A stretch of DNA of 64,000 nt from JAUVXJ01 sp964433755 (GCA_964433755.1 CAYSSR010000005.1:1-64000); one strand, 5' to 3'; positions 44,496 through 53,455 are shown, numbered from the stretch's first letter. Numbers and translations are program-made. The notes: a model not told the origin generated them from the sequence alone.

Positions 44496-44951
44496 ATGGA
44501 CAGAATCATCCATCAACGTGCACGCTTGGAGTGTGATCTTTCGCAGGCGTTTGAGATGTTCACCGTCAGCGAGCTTGCGGAATCGTGGTTGGCCCCATCG
44601 GCCGACATCGAACCGCGTCCAGGGGGCAAGTACGAGCTGTTCTGGGACCTGGACAACCGGGAGGAGAACAGCACCATCGGGTGCAAGGTGACGGCCATCG
44701 AAGAGGACAGGTTCCTCTCGTTCGAGTGGAAGGGACCGACACAGTTTCGTCACTTCATGAACGAGGCCGATCCGTTGACCCACGTCGTGGTCTTCTTCTT
44801 CCCTCGTGTGGATGAGTCGCCGGCCCAGACCGAGGTCCATCTGATACATACGGGTTGGCGGGGCTCGGGCGAATGGGAGGAAGCCCGACAGTGGTTCGAC
44901 AGGGTGTGGGGTAAGGCCCTGGAGGATCTCGAGGCACAGGTGCAGGGGTAG
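44496..44951 (+). CDS. SRPBCC (AHSA1-like) protein
   Basis: A 151-residue SRPBCC/START-like protein of the AHSA1 (activator of Hsp90 ATPase homologue) type: helix-grip strands F.MFTV.ELAESWLAP, PGGKYELFWD, EDRFLSFEWKG, and a long C-terminal helix. Such proteins bind small hydrophobic ligands; function is unknown. ATG 44496 follows CAGGAGGG. It lies between the sulfur-transfer pair and a flavin disulfide reductase, all on the plus strand. Confidence 0.8.
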   Translation: MDRIIHQRARLECDLSQAFEMFTVSELAESWLAPSADIEPRPGGKYELFWDLDNREENSTIGCKVTAIEEDRFLSFEWKGPTQFRHFMNEADPLTHVVVFFFPRVDESPAQTEVHLIHTGWRGSGEWEEARQWFDRVWGKALEDLEAQVQG

Positions 44952-45039
44952 GTTGTGAGTCGAGGACTGCGTCCACGACGACCATGGAGGGATGCAGCGG
45001 AGGCTGGGATTACACCTGAGGAAAGGATAACGGCGGACT

Positions 45040-46431
45040 ATGGAAGAGTACGATCTGATCGTCGTCGGCTCGGGTGCCGGGATGAACGTCGCCTCGGAGG
45101 CTGTCCAGGGAGGCCTGAGGGTAGCTTTGGTGGAACACGGCCTGATGGGCGGTACCTGCCTCAACACCGGATGCATACCCTCCAAGATCCTCCTCTACCC
45201 CGCCGACGTGATCCGTGAGCTCCAGGAGGCCAGCCGCATCGGTGTGGAGGCTGCTGTCACCAGCGTGGACTTTTCCCTGATCCTGCGGCGTATGAGGTCC
45301 TTCGTGGGGTTGGATAGGGAGCAGATTGAACAGGGCGTGTCCATGGTCGAGAGTCTCACGTGGTATCGCGATAGCGGCGAGTTCGTGGGCGAGTATCAGT
45401 TGAGGGTGGGAGAGCAGACGATCACCGCTCCCAAGATCGTCATCGCCTCCGGAGCCAGGGCGCTGGTGCCGCCCATCGAGGGTCTGGAGGAAACAGGATA
45501 CCTGGATCACGTCTCGGTTCTCGATCTGGAGTCGCTGCCCGAGAGCCTGATCCTCATCGGCGGAGGGTACATCGCCTGCGAGTATGGCCATTTCTTCTCT
45601 GCTCTGGGGACCAGGGTGACCGTTCTGGAGATGATGCCCCGTTTGCTGCTGGCGGAGGACCCGGAGATCTCGGAGGTGGTGAAGCGGGTGTTCTCCAGGT
45701 ACGTAGAGGTGTTCACCAACCACAGAGTGGAGAAGGTGGAGAAGAAGGGCGATCTGAAGGTCGTCACCGCCGTGGATACAGAGGGCGGTGAAAGGCGGGA
45801 GTTCAGCGCCCAGGAGGTAATGCTCGCCGCTGGTGTCCGGTCCAACTCCGACCTGCTCAAACCGGAGAAGACCGGTGTGGAGACCGACGAGCGCGGGTGG
45901 ATCAAGGTGAATCCCTACCTCGAGACCACCAAGCCCGGCATCTGGGCGCTGGGAGATGCTACAGGCAGGTTCATGTTCAGGCACAACGCCAACTACGAGG
46001 CCGGGATCGTGGCCGTCAACGCCCTGTCCGATCACCGGCACGAGGTAGACTACCACGCTGTCCCTCACGCCGTGTACGGCTTCCCGCAGGTGGGAGCGGT
46101 GGGACTCACGGAGGTACAGGCCAAGGAAGCGGGGTATCAGATCCTGGCAGGCAGGGCGAGCTACATGGACGTGACCAAGGGATACGCCATGGGGGAGGAA
46201 GACGGCCTGGTAAAGGTCGTGGTGGAGCAAGGCAGCGGCAAGATACTGGGTTGCCACATCGCGGGTCCCCACGCGGCGATCCTGGTCCAGCAGATCGTGT
46301 ACTTGATGAACGCCGGCGAGCGAGACTACATCCCTCTGGCGGATTCGCAGGTCATCCACCCAGCCTTGAGCGAGGTAGTGATCAACGCCTTCGGCAACAT
46401 GGCGCCGCCCGACCACGTCCACGCGCACTAG
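45040..46431 (+). CDS. Class I pyridine nucleotide-disulfide oxidoreductase (dihydrolipoamide dehydrogenase-like)
   Basis: A 463-residue flavoprotein. FAD-binding GSGAGMN, redox-active pair CLNTGC in GGTCLNTGCIPSK, NAD-binding GGGYIACEYG, second FAD motif WALGDATG and the C-terminal active-site HPALSE (His-Glu) are intact. It could be dihydrolipoamide dehydrogenase, but no 2-oxo-acid dehydrogenase genes are near, and mycothione or mercuric reductase-like relatives cannot be ruled out. No N-terminal metal domain and no C-terminal CC of MerA are present, so MerA is unlikely. In the sulfur neighbourhood it may reduce a low-molecular-weight disulfide or persulfide carrier. Confidence 0.85.
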   Translation: MEEYDLIVVGSGAGMNVASEAVQGGLRVALVEHGLMGGTCLNTGCIPSKILLYPADVIRELQEASRIGVEAAVTSVDFSLILRRMRSFVGLDREQIEQGVSMVESLTWYRDSGEFVGEYQLRVGEQTITAPKIVIASGARALVPPIEGLEETGYLDHVSVLDLESLPESLILIGGGYIACEYGHFFSALGTRVTVLEMMPRLLLAEDPEISEVVKRVFSRYVEVFTNHRVEKVEKKGDLKVVTAVDTEGGERREFSAQEVMLAAGVRSNSDLLKPEKTGVETDERGWIKVNPYLETTKPGIWALGDATGRFMFRHNANYEAGIVAVNALSDHRHEVDYHAVPHAVYGFPQVGAVGLTEVQAKEAGYQILAGRASYMDVTKGYAMGEEDGLVKVVVEQGSGKILGCHIAGPHAAILVQQIVYLMNAGERDYIPLADSQVIHPALSEVVINAFGNMAPPDHVHAH

Positions 46432-46550
46432 GGACCGCGTCGCATCCGGGGGACGCTGCCTGGGAGGCTGTGGAAGGACGGATCCTCACTGGGGACTGGG
46501 TCGGATCTGAGAACTGACGGCGGAGGGAGACGTGCGGCTCGGCAAGGGGC

Positions 46551-46579
46551 TTGACTTGCCGCTCCGCCCTGCCTATACT
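46551..46579 (+). promoter_or_regulatory. Promoter of the second PEP-CTERM gene
   Basis: TTGACT (46551-46556), a 17-bp spacer and TATACT (46574-46579), with a leader of about 90 nt. Confidence 0.7.
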
Positions 46580-46677
46580 GTCCACGGAGGGTAACCCTGG
46601 TGCGCAACGGGGAGGTTGCACACTCCGCGTAGCAGAACCAGGGACCACGCCAGGAAAGAAGAGCGGGAGGTGCGGCG

Positions 46678-47235
46678 GTGAGGAAGGCCGGGCTGAGGAG
46701 CGTGGGGCTGGCTGTCGTGCTGCTGGCGTTGGCCTGTGGCACGGCCTTCGCCCAGGTGAGCCTGAGTATCGTGCCTGGGTGTATAGAGTGCTGCCAACTG
46801 GAGGGGCTTCGTCCCTGCCCTGACTACGCCGCCTTCATCAAGACTCGAGGGTGGGAGCCTTATGAGTGGTTGATCCTGGTCCTGACTGGCCCCGGCCCTG
46901 CCGGTCCCTTTGGCACCAGCTTCTTCAGTGCTGACGACCAGGGACGGCTCGACTTGCAGTTGATCTTTCTCTGCGAAAACCCGTGGCTGACAGAGGACGA
47001 GGTCACGTCCCACGACAAGGCCGGCTACTGGTGGATACACCCCGAGTGGAAGCCCGCCGACTACGGGCAGTGGCGTCTGGACGTCACGGGAGAGTCGGGA
47101 GGCGTGATGGGGCGGTTTGTCTTTGCAGATGACTGTAGCGGCGCGGAGTTCGTACCCGAGCCGACAAGCCTGATTTTGCTGGGCGCCGGGCTGATGGGCC
47201 TCGCCTGTTACGGGGGCTTGAGGCGGAGAGGGTGA
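46678..47235 (+). CDS. PEP-CTERM sorted exported protein (second)
   Basis: A 185-residue exported protein. Signal peptide: residues 1-25, cleavage after AFA. The mature N-terminus has a Cys cluster (CIECCQ, then CPDY), which suggests disulfides. The end has FVPEPTS, a hydrophobic stretch (LILLGAGLMGLACYG) and RRRG, so it is an exosortase substrate. GTG 46678 follows GGGAGGTG. The mature part shows no family similarity to the first PEP-CTERM protein that I could see. Both may be extracellular-matrix components. Confidence 0.82.
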   Translation: MRKAGLRSVGLAVVLLALACGTAFAQVSLSIVPGCIECCQLEGLRPCPDYAAFIKTRGWEPYEWLILVLTGPGPAGPFGTSFFSADDQGRLDLQLIFLCENPWLTEDEVTSHDKAGYWWIHPEWKPADYGQWRLDVTGESGGVMGRFVFADDCSGAEFVPEPTSLILLGAGLMGLACYGGLRRRG

Positions 47236-47285
47236 TCGGAGCATTCCGACCGGTCCCTCGTGGAGACTAGTCCGCTGGCCGCCGC

Positions 47286-49022
47286 TCAGCCGTTCTTTGT
47301 CTTCAGCTTGCTCAGCAGTTCGTCGCAACTCAGGGTATTGGCCACGTTGGCAGGCTCGGCCCAGCCTCGGCGGGCCGTGGCCACACCGAACCTCATCACT
47401 CCCAGACCCTGGTCGTGGTGGGCATCGCTCCCCAGAGCTAGCAGGATTCCCCGTCTGATAGCCTTACGGGCCAGGTCCCCATCCAGGTCCAACCGGTTAG
47501 GCTGTGCGTTGACCTCCAGCATTGTTCCCGTGCTGGCCGCTGTCTCCAGGATAGCCTCGAAGTCGAGGTCCACACTGTCTCGCTGGCCCAGAAGCCTCCC
47601 CGTGGGGTGAGCGATGATGTCCACGTGGGGGTTCCTCATCGCTGCCACGATACGTGCGGTCATCTTGTCCCGTTCCTGGCGCAAGCCGAGATGGACCGAG
47701 GCCACGACCACGTCGAACCGTGCTAACTCATCGTCTGGCAGGTCCAGCTCTCCGTCGGTCTTGATCTCCAACTCCACTCCAGAGAGCACCCTGAAGGGGG
47801 CCAGCCTTTCGTTGATGGAGGCGATTTCGTCCCGCTGACGGGCGAAGCCTTCGGCATTGAGCCCCCCTGCCACGCCCAATCCCTGGCTGTGGTCCGTGAT
47901 CACGATGTATTCGTAGCCTCGAGCCTTGGCTGCCACTGCCATCTCCGCTACGGTGCTGGCGCCATCGCTGTAGACGGTGTGGGTGTGCATATCCCCCTTG
48001 AGCTGCTCTTCGGTGATCAGGTCAGGGAGGCGACCCTCGCGCGCGGCTTCCAGCTCGCCGCTGGCCTCTCTCAGCTCGGGGGGGATCCATTCCAGTCCCA
48101 GCGTCGAGTAGACCTGGTCTTCCGTGGCGCAGGCGGTCACCGTGCCGTCCTGGTGCAGGAAGCCGTACTCGCTCAGGCTGAGCTCCTGGCGACGGGCCAG
48201 ACCTCGCACAGCGGCGTTGTGATCTTTGGAGCCGGTGAAGTGCTGGAGCAGGGAGCCATAGTGCTCTTCCTCCAGGACCATCAGGTCCACCTGGAGGCCG
48301 CTGTCGAGGTAGACGGTGGCCTTGGTATCGCCGTGAGAGCTGACTTCGTACACCTGAGGGAGGGACGTGAAGTAGTCCACGACCTCCTGAGGGCTATGTG
48401 AGGCGGCCAGGATATCGATGTCTCCCACGGTGGGTGCGCAGCGTCGGAGGCTACCCGCAGGTGTCACGCCGTGCGCGACCGGGCACTCCTCGAGAGCGGC
48501 GACTACCTCGTCGGCGACCGGTAGAGCCGTGGCTAGCAGGTAGCGGCCCGAGATGCGGTGCAGCGTCTGGATGCCTTGAAGGATACGCTCCTCGGACTTG
48601 GCCCCCAGCCCCTTCAGCTTGCGGAGCCTGTGCTGGCGGGCTGCGGTCTCTACGTCGGGGATGCTGACCAGGCCCAGCTCGTTGTAGAGCAGGCTCACAG
48701 TCCTGGGACCCACGCCTGGGATGCCCAGGATGGAGAGCACGCCGTCGGGGATCTCACTTTGTAGCCGCTCGTAGAACTCCAGACGCCCGGTGTGTAACAT
48801 CTCGTCGATCTTGGCGGCGATGGCCTTGCCCACACCGGGTATCTCTTCCAGGCGGCCCTCCTCGGATAGGGTGCTCATCTCCTCGGGGTAGTGGGCGATG
48901 GCCTCGGCAGCCTGGCGGTAGGCACGGACGCGATACCATTCCTCGCCCTTGATGTCGAGCAACTCGGCGATGTTGGAGAAGACCTGCGCTATGGCCACGT
49001 TTCCCATCGTGTGCTCTGCCAT
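47286..49022 (-). CDS. polX: DNA polymerase X with PHP domain
   Basis: A 578-residue family X polymerase. N-terminal helix-hairpin-helix region (IPGVGKAIAAKIDEM, IPGVGPRTVSLLYNE), nucleotidyltransferase palm with GSLRR and the catalytic Asp pair in GDIDILAA plus VDLMVL, then a C-terminal PHP phosphoesterase domain with DMHTHTVYSDG, ITDHS, GVELEI, SVHLG, AHPTGR and SDAHH. PolX fills gaps in base-excision repair and has 3'-5' exonuclease through PHP. ATG 49022 is preceded by a promoter at 49085-49113. Confidence 0.95.
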   Translation of the reverse strand: MAEHTMGNVAIAQVFSNIAELLDIKGEEWYRVRAYRQAAEAIAHYPEEMSTLSEEGRLEEIPGVGKAIAAKIDEMLHTGRLEFYERLQSEIPDGVLSILGIPGVGPRTVSLLYNELGLVSIPDVETAARQHRLRKLKGLGAKSEERILQGIQTLHRISGRYLLATALPVADEVVAALEECPVAHGVTPAGSLRRCAPTVGDIDILAASHSPQEVVDYFTSLPQVYEVSSHGDTKATVYLDSGLQVDLMVLEEEHYGSLLQHFTGSKDHNAAVRGLARRQELSLSEYGFLHQDGTVTACATEDQVYSTLGLEWIPPELREASGELEAAREGRLPDLITEEQLKGDMHTHTVYSDGASTVAEMAVAAKARGYEYIVITDHSQGLGVAGGLNAEGFARQRDEIASINERLAPFRVLSGVELEIKTDGELDLPDDELARFDVVVASVHLGLRQERDKMTARIVAAMRNPHVDIIAHPTGRLLGQRDSVDLDFEAILETAASTGTMLEVNAQPNRLDLDGDLARKAIRRGILLALGSDAHHDQGLGVMRFGVATARRGWAEPANVANTLSCDELLSKLKTKNG

Positions 49023-49084
49023 GTGCTGTCTCCCACGGGGTAGGGGGGCCAGATTGCCCGGCTCTGGCGGCTGCGCTACACACG

Positions 49085-49113
49085 ATTATAGCATAGCTGC
49101 CGGAGGGTGTGGA
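49085..49113 (-). promoter_or_regulatory. Promoter of polX
   Basis: On the minus strand, TCCACA (49113-49108), a 17-bp spacer and TATAAT (49090-49085), with a leader of about 55 nt. Confidence 0.6.
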
Positions 49114-49260
49114 AGGGCAAGGCCGACATAGGTCCCGGCCGGACGGCGTCGTCAACCCTGTGAATCACTGAGGGTGCTGAGAACTTGAGGTCACTGGACG
49201 AGTTCTTCCGTCGAATCGGTTGACCCAACGGCCGAAGCGTAGCGGCTGTCCGAACAGCCC

Positions 49261-49625
49261 CGTGGCAGGCATGTGGTGGATGGTCCCTACACCTCCAACT
49301 GCTTTCAGGACGCAGCCCATGCTTCGATACGGGCTTCGCCCTACTCGGCATGCTTGTCTGGCCTGCTCTGAGGAGTGCCGCTTCACAGCCTCAAGAAAGC
49401 ATCCTGAGTAGATACCGAACGCAGTGAGGTACCGTATCGAAGGAGGCGGCTCATGCTGCTAGCCATCTGGTTGACCCGCATGCTTCGATACGGTCTTCGC
49501 CCTACTCAGCATGCTTGTCTGACCTGTTCTGAGGAGTGCCACTTCACAGCCTCAACAAAGCACCCCGCAGACCCGGGGTTGCGCGCAGAGTTCGTGGCAA
49601 GCATCCGGTGGATGGCCCCTTGCCT
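49261..49625 (+). repeat. Decayed intergenic direct repeats (161-bp offset)
   Basis: CATGCTTCGATACGG.CTTCGCCCTACTC.GCATGCTTGTCTG...GAGGAGTGCC.CTTCACAGCCTCAA.AAAGCA occurs at 49318-49401 and 49479-49562, mostly identical. A neighbouring GTGGCA.GCAT..GGTGGATGG.CCCT segment occurs at about 49261 and 49591. The same core is at 7668. The 49023-49722 interval holds no gene, and this repeat field accounts for its middle. Confidence 0.75.
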
Positions 49626-49722
49626 GTGTGACAGCTCCTACAGAGGGGGTGGGGCCGTGTACTGTCTGGTGCTGTGTCCCGAGTGGTATGGTGGTCTACG
49701 TTTGGCGCTATCGCCAGACGGA

Positions 49723-49751
49723 TTGCCCGTAGTTCATTTCTGTGGTATAAT
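49723..49751 (+). promoter_or_regulatory. Promoter of the small membrane ORF
   Basis: TTGCCC (49723-49728), a 17-bp spacer and TATAAT (49746-49751), about 80 nt before GTG 49837. Confidence 0.6.
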
Positions 49752-49836
49752 GGGCAGTAACAAAGGCGGAGGGCGACGGTGTACGAGTCACCTTCGCAGT
49801 TCCGTGGCGACTCAGCCGTGGAGAAGGAGGACGACG

Positions 49837-49956
49837 GTGGGAGAGGAGATAACCATCCAGCACTGGATGATACTTGCACTTCTGTTCTTCTTGGACGTCG
49901 TTGTCCTGGGCTGTCTATTCCTCATCGCCATGAACAAGATCTACCTCTTGCCCTAG
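49837..49956 (+). CDS. Small single-pass membrane protein (39 residues)
   Basis: A 39-residue protein whose only feature is one transmembrane helix (about 10-33) with a short charged N-terminus (VGEEITIQHW) and the C-terminal tail MNKIYLLP. GTG 49837 is preceded by GAAGGAGG (49823-49830), and a TATAAT promoter lies upstream. Longer frames overlapping it are read into the repeat field and are not credible. The function is unknown; it may regulate a membrane partner. Confidence 0.55.
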   Translation: MGEEITIQHWMILALLFFLDVVVLGCLFLIAMNKIYLLP

Positions 49957-49986
49957 CAGGGTGACCTATCTCACAGTGGAACCGCG

Positions 49987-50946
49987 TCAGTACCTCTTGG
50001 GCTCCTCGTAGCGCACAGGTGGCGCTTCTCCTCGCCGCCTTCTGGCGTACTGTACGGTGAACTCCGCGCCCAGCAGAATGATCAGACCGCTGATGTAGGA
50101 CCACAACAGCAGGGCGATCACCGCTCCCAGCGACCCGTACACCAGGTTATACGCCGCGAAGCTGCCCAGATAGAAGGTGAATACATTCTTGGCTACCTCC
50201 CAGGCGAAGCTAGCCAGGAGTGCGCCAGGGAGCACCTCGGTCCGGGTCACCTTTGTGGAGGGAAGCACTGTGTAGAGGAAAGCGAACAACAGCACCGTGA
50301 AGACGTAGGGCAACCCCGCCGAGGCCAGATCGATGAGCGAGAGTCCGCCGATGGGTGTATCCGACGGAAGGAGCCGGGCCAGACGCCCTACGACCTCGAA
50401 GGCTGCCGTGGAGAACAGAGAGAGTGAAAAGAGTATGGCGACGAGCAGGACCAGCCCGGCAGCCAGGGCTCGCTCCGCCCAGGCCGGGCGCGGCCGCTCC
50501 AGGTCCCACGCCAGGTTGATGGCCCTGCTGAGGCTACCGAAGACACCTGACGCGGCCCAAACGAAACCGATGATACCGATCACGCTGGCCGTCCCCCTCA
50601 GTTCCAGCACACGCTCGATGTTTCTCTGTACGAGTTCCGTGGCGAAAGGCAGGTACGTGCCCACTGCGGTGAGAGCAGCCTCCTGGGCCTGCTGCGAGTC
50701 GAGCACGAAGCTGCCCAGCGAGATGAGGAGCAGGGTGAGGGGAAAGACGGAGAAGAGTGTGTAGTAGGCGATGGCGGCGGCGTTGGCGTTTCCCTGGTGG
50801 GCCAGGAAACCCTTGTAGGTACGTTCGCCCACCCCCAGCCAACCGTCGCTTCTGGCGTTGAGGCGAACCCAACGCCGCACCAGCTTCAGCCTGGTCTCCC
50901 AGACGACGTCGCTCCAGCGTTGCAGAGCCGAGGACAGATGAGACAC
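49987..50946 (-). CDS. YihY/UPF0761 family inner-membrane protein
   Basis: A 319-residue membrane protein with six hydrophobic helices. The family segments AIAYYTLFSVFPLTLLLI, GFVWAASGVFGSLSRAINLAW and the GSLGAVIALLLWSYISGLIILLGAEF helix near the C-terminus are all visible. Members were once called ribonuclease BN and are now simply YihY or BrkB-like; their role is unclear. Start is taken as GTG 50946, preceded by GGAG, because the promoter at 50977-51005 would start transcription only about 9 nt before TTG 50961. Confidence 0.8.
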   Translation of the reverse strand: MSHLSSALQRWSDVVWETRLKLVRRWVRLNARSDGWLGVGERTYKGFLAHQGNANAAAIAYYTLFSVFPLTLLLISLGSFVLDSQQAQEAALTAVGTYLPFATELVQRNIERVLELRGTASVIGIIGFVWAASGVFGSLSRAINLAWDLERPRPAWAERALAAGLVLLVAILFSLSLFSTAAFEVVGRLARLLPSDTPIGGLSLIDLASAGLPYVFTVLLFAFLYTVLPSTKVTRTEVLPGALLASFAWEVAKNVFTFYLGSFAAYNLVYGSLGAVIALLLWSYISGLIILLGAEFTVQYARRRRGEAPPVRYEEPKRY

Positions 50947-50976
50947 GTGTGGACACTCCAATGGTGGGTGGTAGCC

Positions 50977-51005
50977 ATTCTACGGCATAGAAGGCAGTAA
51001 GTCAA
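50977..51005 (-). promoter_or_regulatory. Promoter of the YihY gene
   Basis: On the minus strand, TTGACT (51005-51000), a 17-bp spacer and TAGAAT (50982-50977). Confidence 0.65.
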
Positions 51006-51115
51006 AGTGTCCTCAAGTCCTCCGTGAACCCGTTCGGCATCGGACTGGCGCGGGTTCGGATGGGGTCTGGTTGGATTCGGGAGGCGGCTCTGCTTCAGCG
51101 GAGAACGGTGTCCGG

Positions 51116-52924
51116 CTATCTCTCCAGGGCGTAGCTGTCTCCAACTTGGTACAGCCCGGGCAGTTCCACCGGCATGCGGCCCCGCGGCTCTTCGAGACCG
51201 AAAAGCACCATAGCCAGTGCTTGCATGGAGACCGTGGCGCGCCCGTAGGTGCAAAGGTACGTGGAAACGTTGGGGAAGCTCGAGAGGTCGTAGGGCGAAT
51301 CGAGAGCCACGGCGATGACCGGATGGTTGGCGCTGAGCGCCTCCACCATTGCGGCTTGCTCAGGGTAGTCGGCGACGTCGCGGGTACCGACGATGATGAC
51401 GTCCGCGGTCTCGGCCTGGGCCGCAGCTTGCACGAACTCGCGTGACGTGGGCCTCTCGCTCACTTCCAGGAGGCTGGCCTGGGGGGCGTTCTCCAGCATT
51501 GCCTGGCCCAAGCCCGCCCCGCCCCGGGGATAGACGACCAGCAAGGACGACTCAGGGGATAGGGGCAGCAGTCCGTCGTCATCCCTCAGGAGGGTGATGG
51601 AATCCAGGGCCACCCGCTGAGCAGCAGCCAGATGCTCCGGGGTGCCCACCTGCTCCAGGGCCTGAGCTGCATCCGGAGGTTGCCAGTCGAGGATACCGCG
51701 CCTGGCCTTCGTGAGCAGGATACGCCGCACCGATTCGTCCAGCCTGCTGATGGGGATGGTGCCCTCCTCCACCAGTTGGAGCACCCTGTCGTAGGCAAGT
51801 GGCTGTTCCGAGGCCGGGTGCCAGGGTGTGTAGCCGAACATGAGGAGGTCGGCCCCGGCCTCCAAGGCGAGGGCTGTGGCGGTGGGGAGGTCGTACTGGT
51901 CCATCAGCGCGTCCATGCTCAGCGAGTCTGTGGCGATGAGCCCCTGGAAGCCCAAACGCTCTCTGAGCAGCCCTTGCAGAATGGCTGAGGAAATGGTGGC
52001 TGGGCGGTCGGGCGCTGGATCGAGCGCTGGTACGCTGACGTGGGCGGTCATGATGCAGTCCACGCCTGCTGAGATCGCGGCCTGGAAAGGTGGCAGCTCG
52101 ACGGCCTCCAATCGGGCCAGGTCATGCTCGATCACCGGCAGGTCGTAGTGGGAATCGAGGCTGGTGTCGCCGTGACCCGGGAAATGCTTCGCCGTGGCCA
52201 GGAGCCCGTGGGACTGGTAGATCTCGATCATCGCGGTGCCGAGGCGTGACACCAGCTCCGGCGAGGAGCCGAAGGAACGGGTGCCGATGACGGGGTTGAG
52301 GGGGTTGCTGTTGACGTCCATCACCGGGGCTAGGTTCATGTTGATGCCCACGGCTTGCATCTCCGTGGCCATGACCGAGGCCATCAACCGCGCGTCCTCC
52401 TCGGAGCCGGTGGCGCCCACCGCCATGTTGCTGGGGAACACTGTCGCCCCCTCGGGCAGGCGCAAGATGGGCCATCCCTCCTGGTCGGCGGCCACGAGAA
52501 GGGGGATGCCGGGCTCGTTGGTGGCCGCTACCTGCTGGGCGCTGGAGATGAGCGTGGTCAGGTCTTCCAGAGTAGTAAGATTGTGCGGAAAGATAAGGAT
52601 CCCTCCCACGTGGTACTGGGTGATCATCTGCTCCAGGGCTGGCGAGAAGAAGGTTTCGTTGAAGTGGACTACGAAAAGTTGGCCCACCTTCTGCTCCGTG
52701 GTCATGGTGGCCAGAACTTGCTCGACTCTGGCTTCGTCGGAAAGCGTGGTGGGGGAGGGCAGAGTCTCAGGAGTAGGGCTGGCTTGACTGGTAGGGGAGG
52801 GCATAGCGGGAGATGGGGTCGGAGTGGCTATGGGTGTGGCTGGCAGACAGGCCGTAGATAGCAGCAAGAGCGCTGCACACAGGCCACCATCGATCAGTCG
52901 TCTGGTCAGCAGTGAAGGGTTCAT
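51116..52924 (-). CDS. Glycoside hydrolase family 3 lipoprotein (NagZ-like beta-N-acetylhexosaminidase)
   Basis: A 602-residue GH3 enzyme. Signal peptide with lipobox LSTAC (Cys26), then a Thr/Pro-rich linker. The TIM barrel has KHFPGHGDTSLDSH, the His-Asp acid/base dyad of NagZ-type enzymes, and the nucleophile Asp in IATDSLSMDAL. A second alpha/beta domain follows at the C-terminus, longer than in NagZ of Gram-negatives. The expected reaction is release of N-acetylhexosamine from peptidoglycan fragments or chitin-like glycans at the cell surface. Confidence 0.88.
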   Translation of the reverse strand: MNPSLLTRRLIDGGLCAALLLLSTACLPATPIATPTPSPAMPSPTSQASPTPETLPSPTTLSDEARVEQVLATMTTEQKVGQLFVVHFNETFFSPALEQMITQYHVGGILIFPHNLTTLEDLTTLISSAQQVAATNEPGIPLLVAADQEGWPILRLPEGATVFPSNMAVGATGSEEDARLMASVMATEMQAVGINMNLAPVMDVNSNPLNPVIGTRSFGSSPELVSRLGTAMIEIYQSHGLLATAKHFPGHGDTSLDSHYDLPVIEHDLARLEAVELPPFQAAISAGVDCIMTAHVSVPALDPAPDRPATISSAILQGLLRERLGFQGLIATDSLSMDALMDQYDLPTATALALEAGADLLMFGYTPWHPASEQPLAYDRVLQLVEEGTIPISRLDESVRRILLTKARRGILDWQPPDAAQALEQVGTPEHLAAAQRVALDSITLLRDDDGLLPLSPESSLLVVYPRGGAGLGQAMLENAPQASLLEVSERPTSREFVQAAAQAETADVIIVGTRDVADYPEQAAMVEALSANHPVIAVALDSPYDLSSFPNVSTYLCTYGRATVSMQALAMVLFGLEEPRGRMPVELPGLYQVGDSYALER

Positions 52925-53019
52925 GTAGTCGTGCCTTCCGGAGCATCGTGGAGGAATACGCGGTGTTGGTATGAGTAGCTCAGGTGGAGCCGCTTGTCAA
53001 GCGCCTGCGTCAGAGGGGG

Positions 53020-53048
53020 TTGACTCCCGTGTGTCCTCCGCCTATACT
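53020..53048 (+). promoter_or_regulatory. Promoter that sets the start of the small ORF at 53074
   Basis: TTGACT (53020-53025), a 17-bp spacer and TATACT (53043-53048). Transcription should begin at about 53055, so upstream in-frame codons are outside the mRNA. Confidence 0.7.
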
Positions 53049-53073
53049 GGAGGAGAGGAGCCAGGAGCGGCAA

Positions 53074-53376
53074 GTGACGAACAACGAGAGCACCACAGCC
53101 GAGCCTCCCGACCTCGAGAACCTACCCGAGGACGTGCAGCAGGCTATGGCCCGGGCGCGCAGGGCCACCGAGGAGTTGCCTCCGCTGGAGGAGCTGGCGG
53201 CCCTCCAGGAGGCTATGCTGGGCCTGGCCGAGATGAGCGCCCTCGTGGGCAGGTTGAGAGAAGGTCCTGGCGGGGAAGAAGAGCCTGGGGAGGAACCAGC
53301 GGAGAAGACCGGTTTAACAGACGGGAACGTGCGCCTGGAGAAGCGGTCCGAGGCTGGTGATCGTCAAGACGATTAG
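53074..53376 (+). CDS. Small acidic hypothetical protein
   Basis: A 100-residue very acidic protein. GTG 53074 follows CAGGAGCGG and lies about 20 nt after the predicted transcription start. The middle is helical (EDVQQAMARARRATEELPPLEELAALQEAMLGLAEM) and both ends are low-complexity, rich in Glu, Gly and Pro. No family is recognised. It could be a partner or adaptor protein. Confidence 0.5.
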   Translation: MTNNESTTAEPPDLENLPEDVQQAMARARRATEELPPLEELAALQEAMLGLAEMSALVGRLREGPGGEEEPGEEPAEKTGLTDGNVRLEKRSEAGDRQDD

Positions 53377-53395
53377 ACGGTGGCACCGGCCTGAC

Positions 53396-53423
53396 TTGTC
53401 AACAGGGGTTCATCTGGTATACT
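53396..53423 (+). promoter_or_regulatory. Promoter of the papain-like protease gene
   Basis: TTGTCA (53396-53401), a 16-bp spacer and TATACT (53418-53423), about 30 nt before ATG 53456. Confidence 0.6.
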
Positions 53424-53455
53424 AGGGTTAGTGATCGGTCCGTTCGGTGGGGAGA

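Noticed and set aside
45040..46431. Mercuric reductase
   Set aside because: No N-terminal metal-binding domain and no C-terminal Cys pair; no mer genes nearby, although an HgcA-like gene is in the window.
49318..49562. Insertion sequence or coding repeat
   Set aside because: No transposase, terminal inverted repeats or target duplications; frames here are not protein-like.
53020..53073. An upstream start for the small acidic protein (52984)
   Set aside because: The predicted promoter puts the transcript start after it, and GTG 53074 has the ribosome site.
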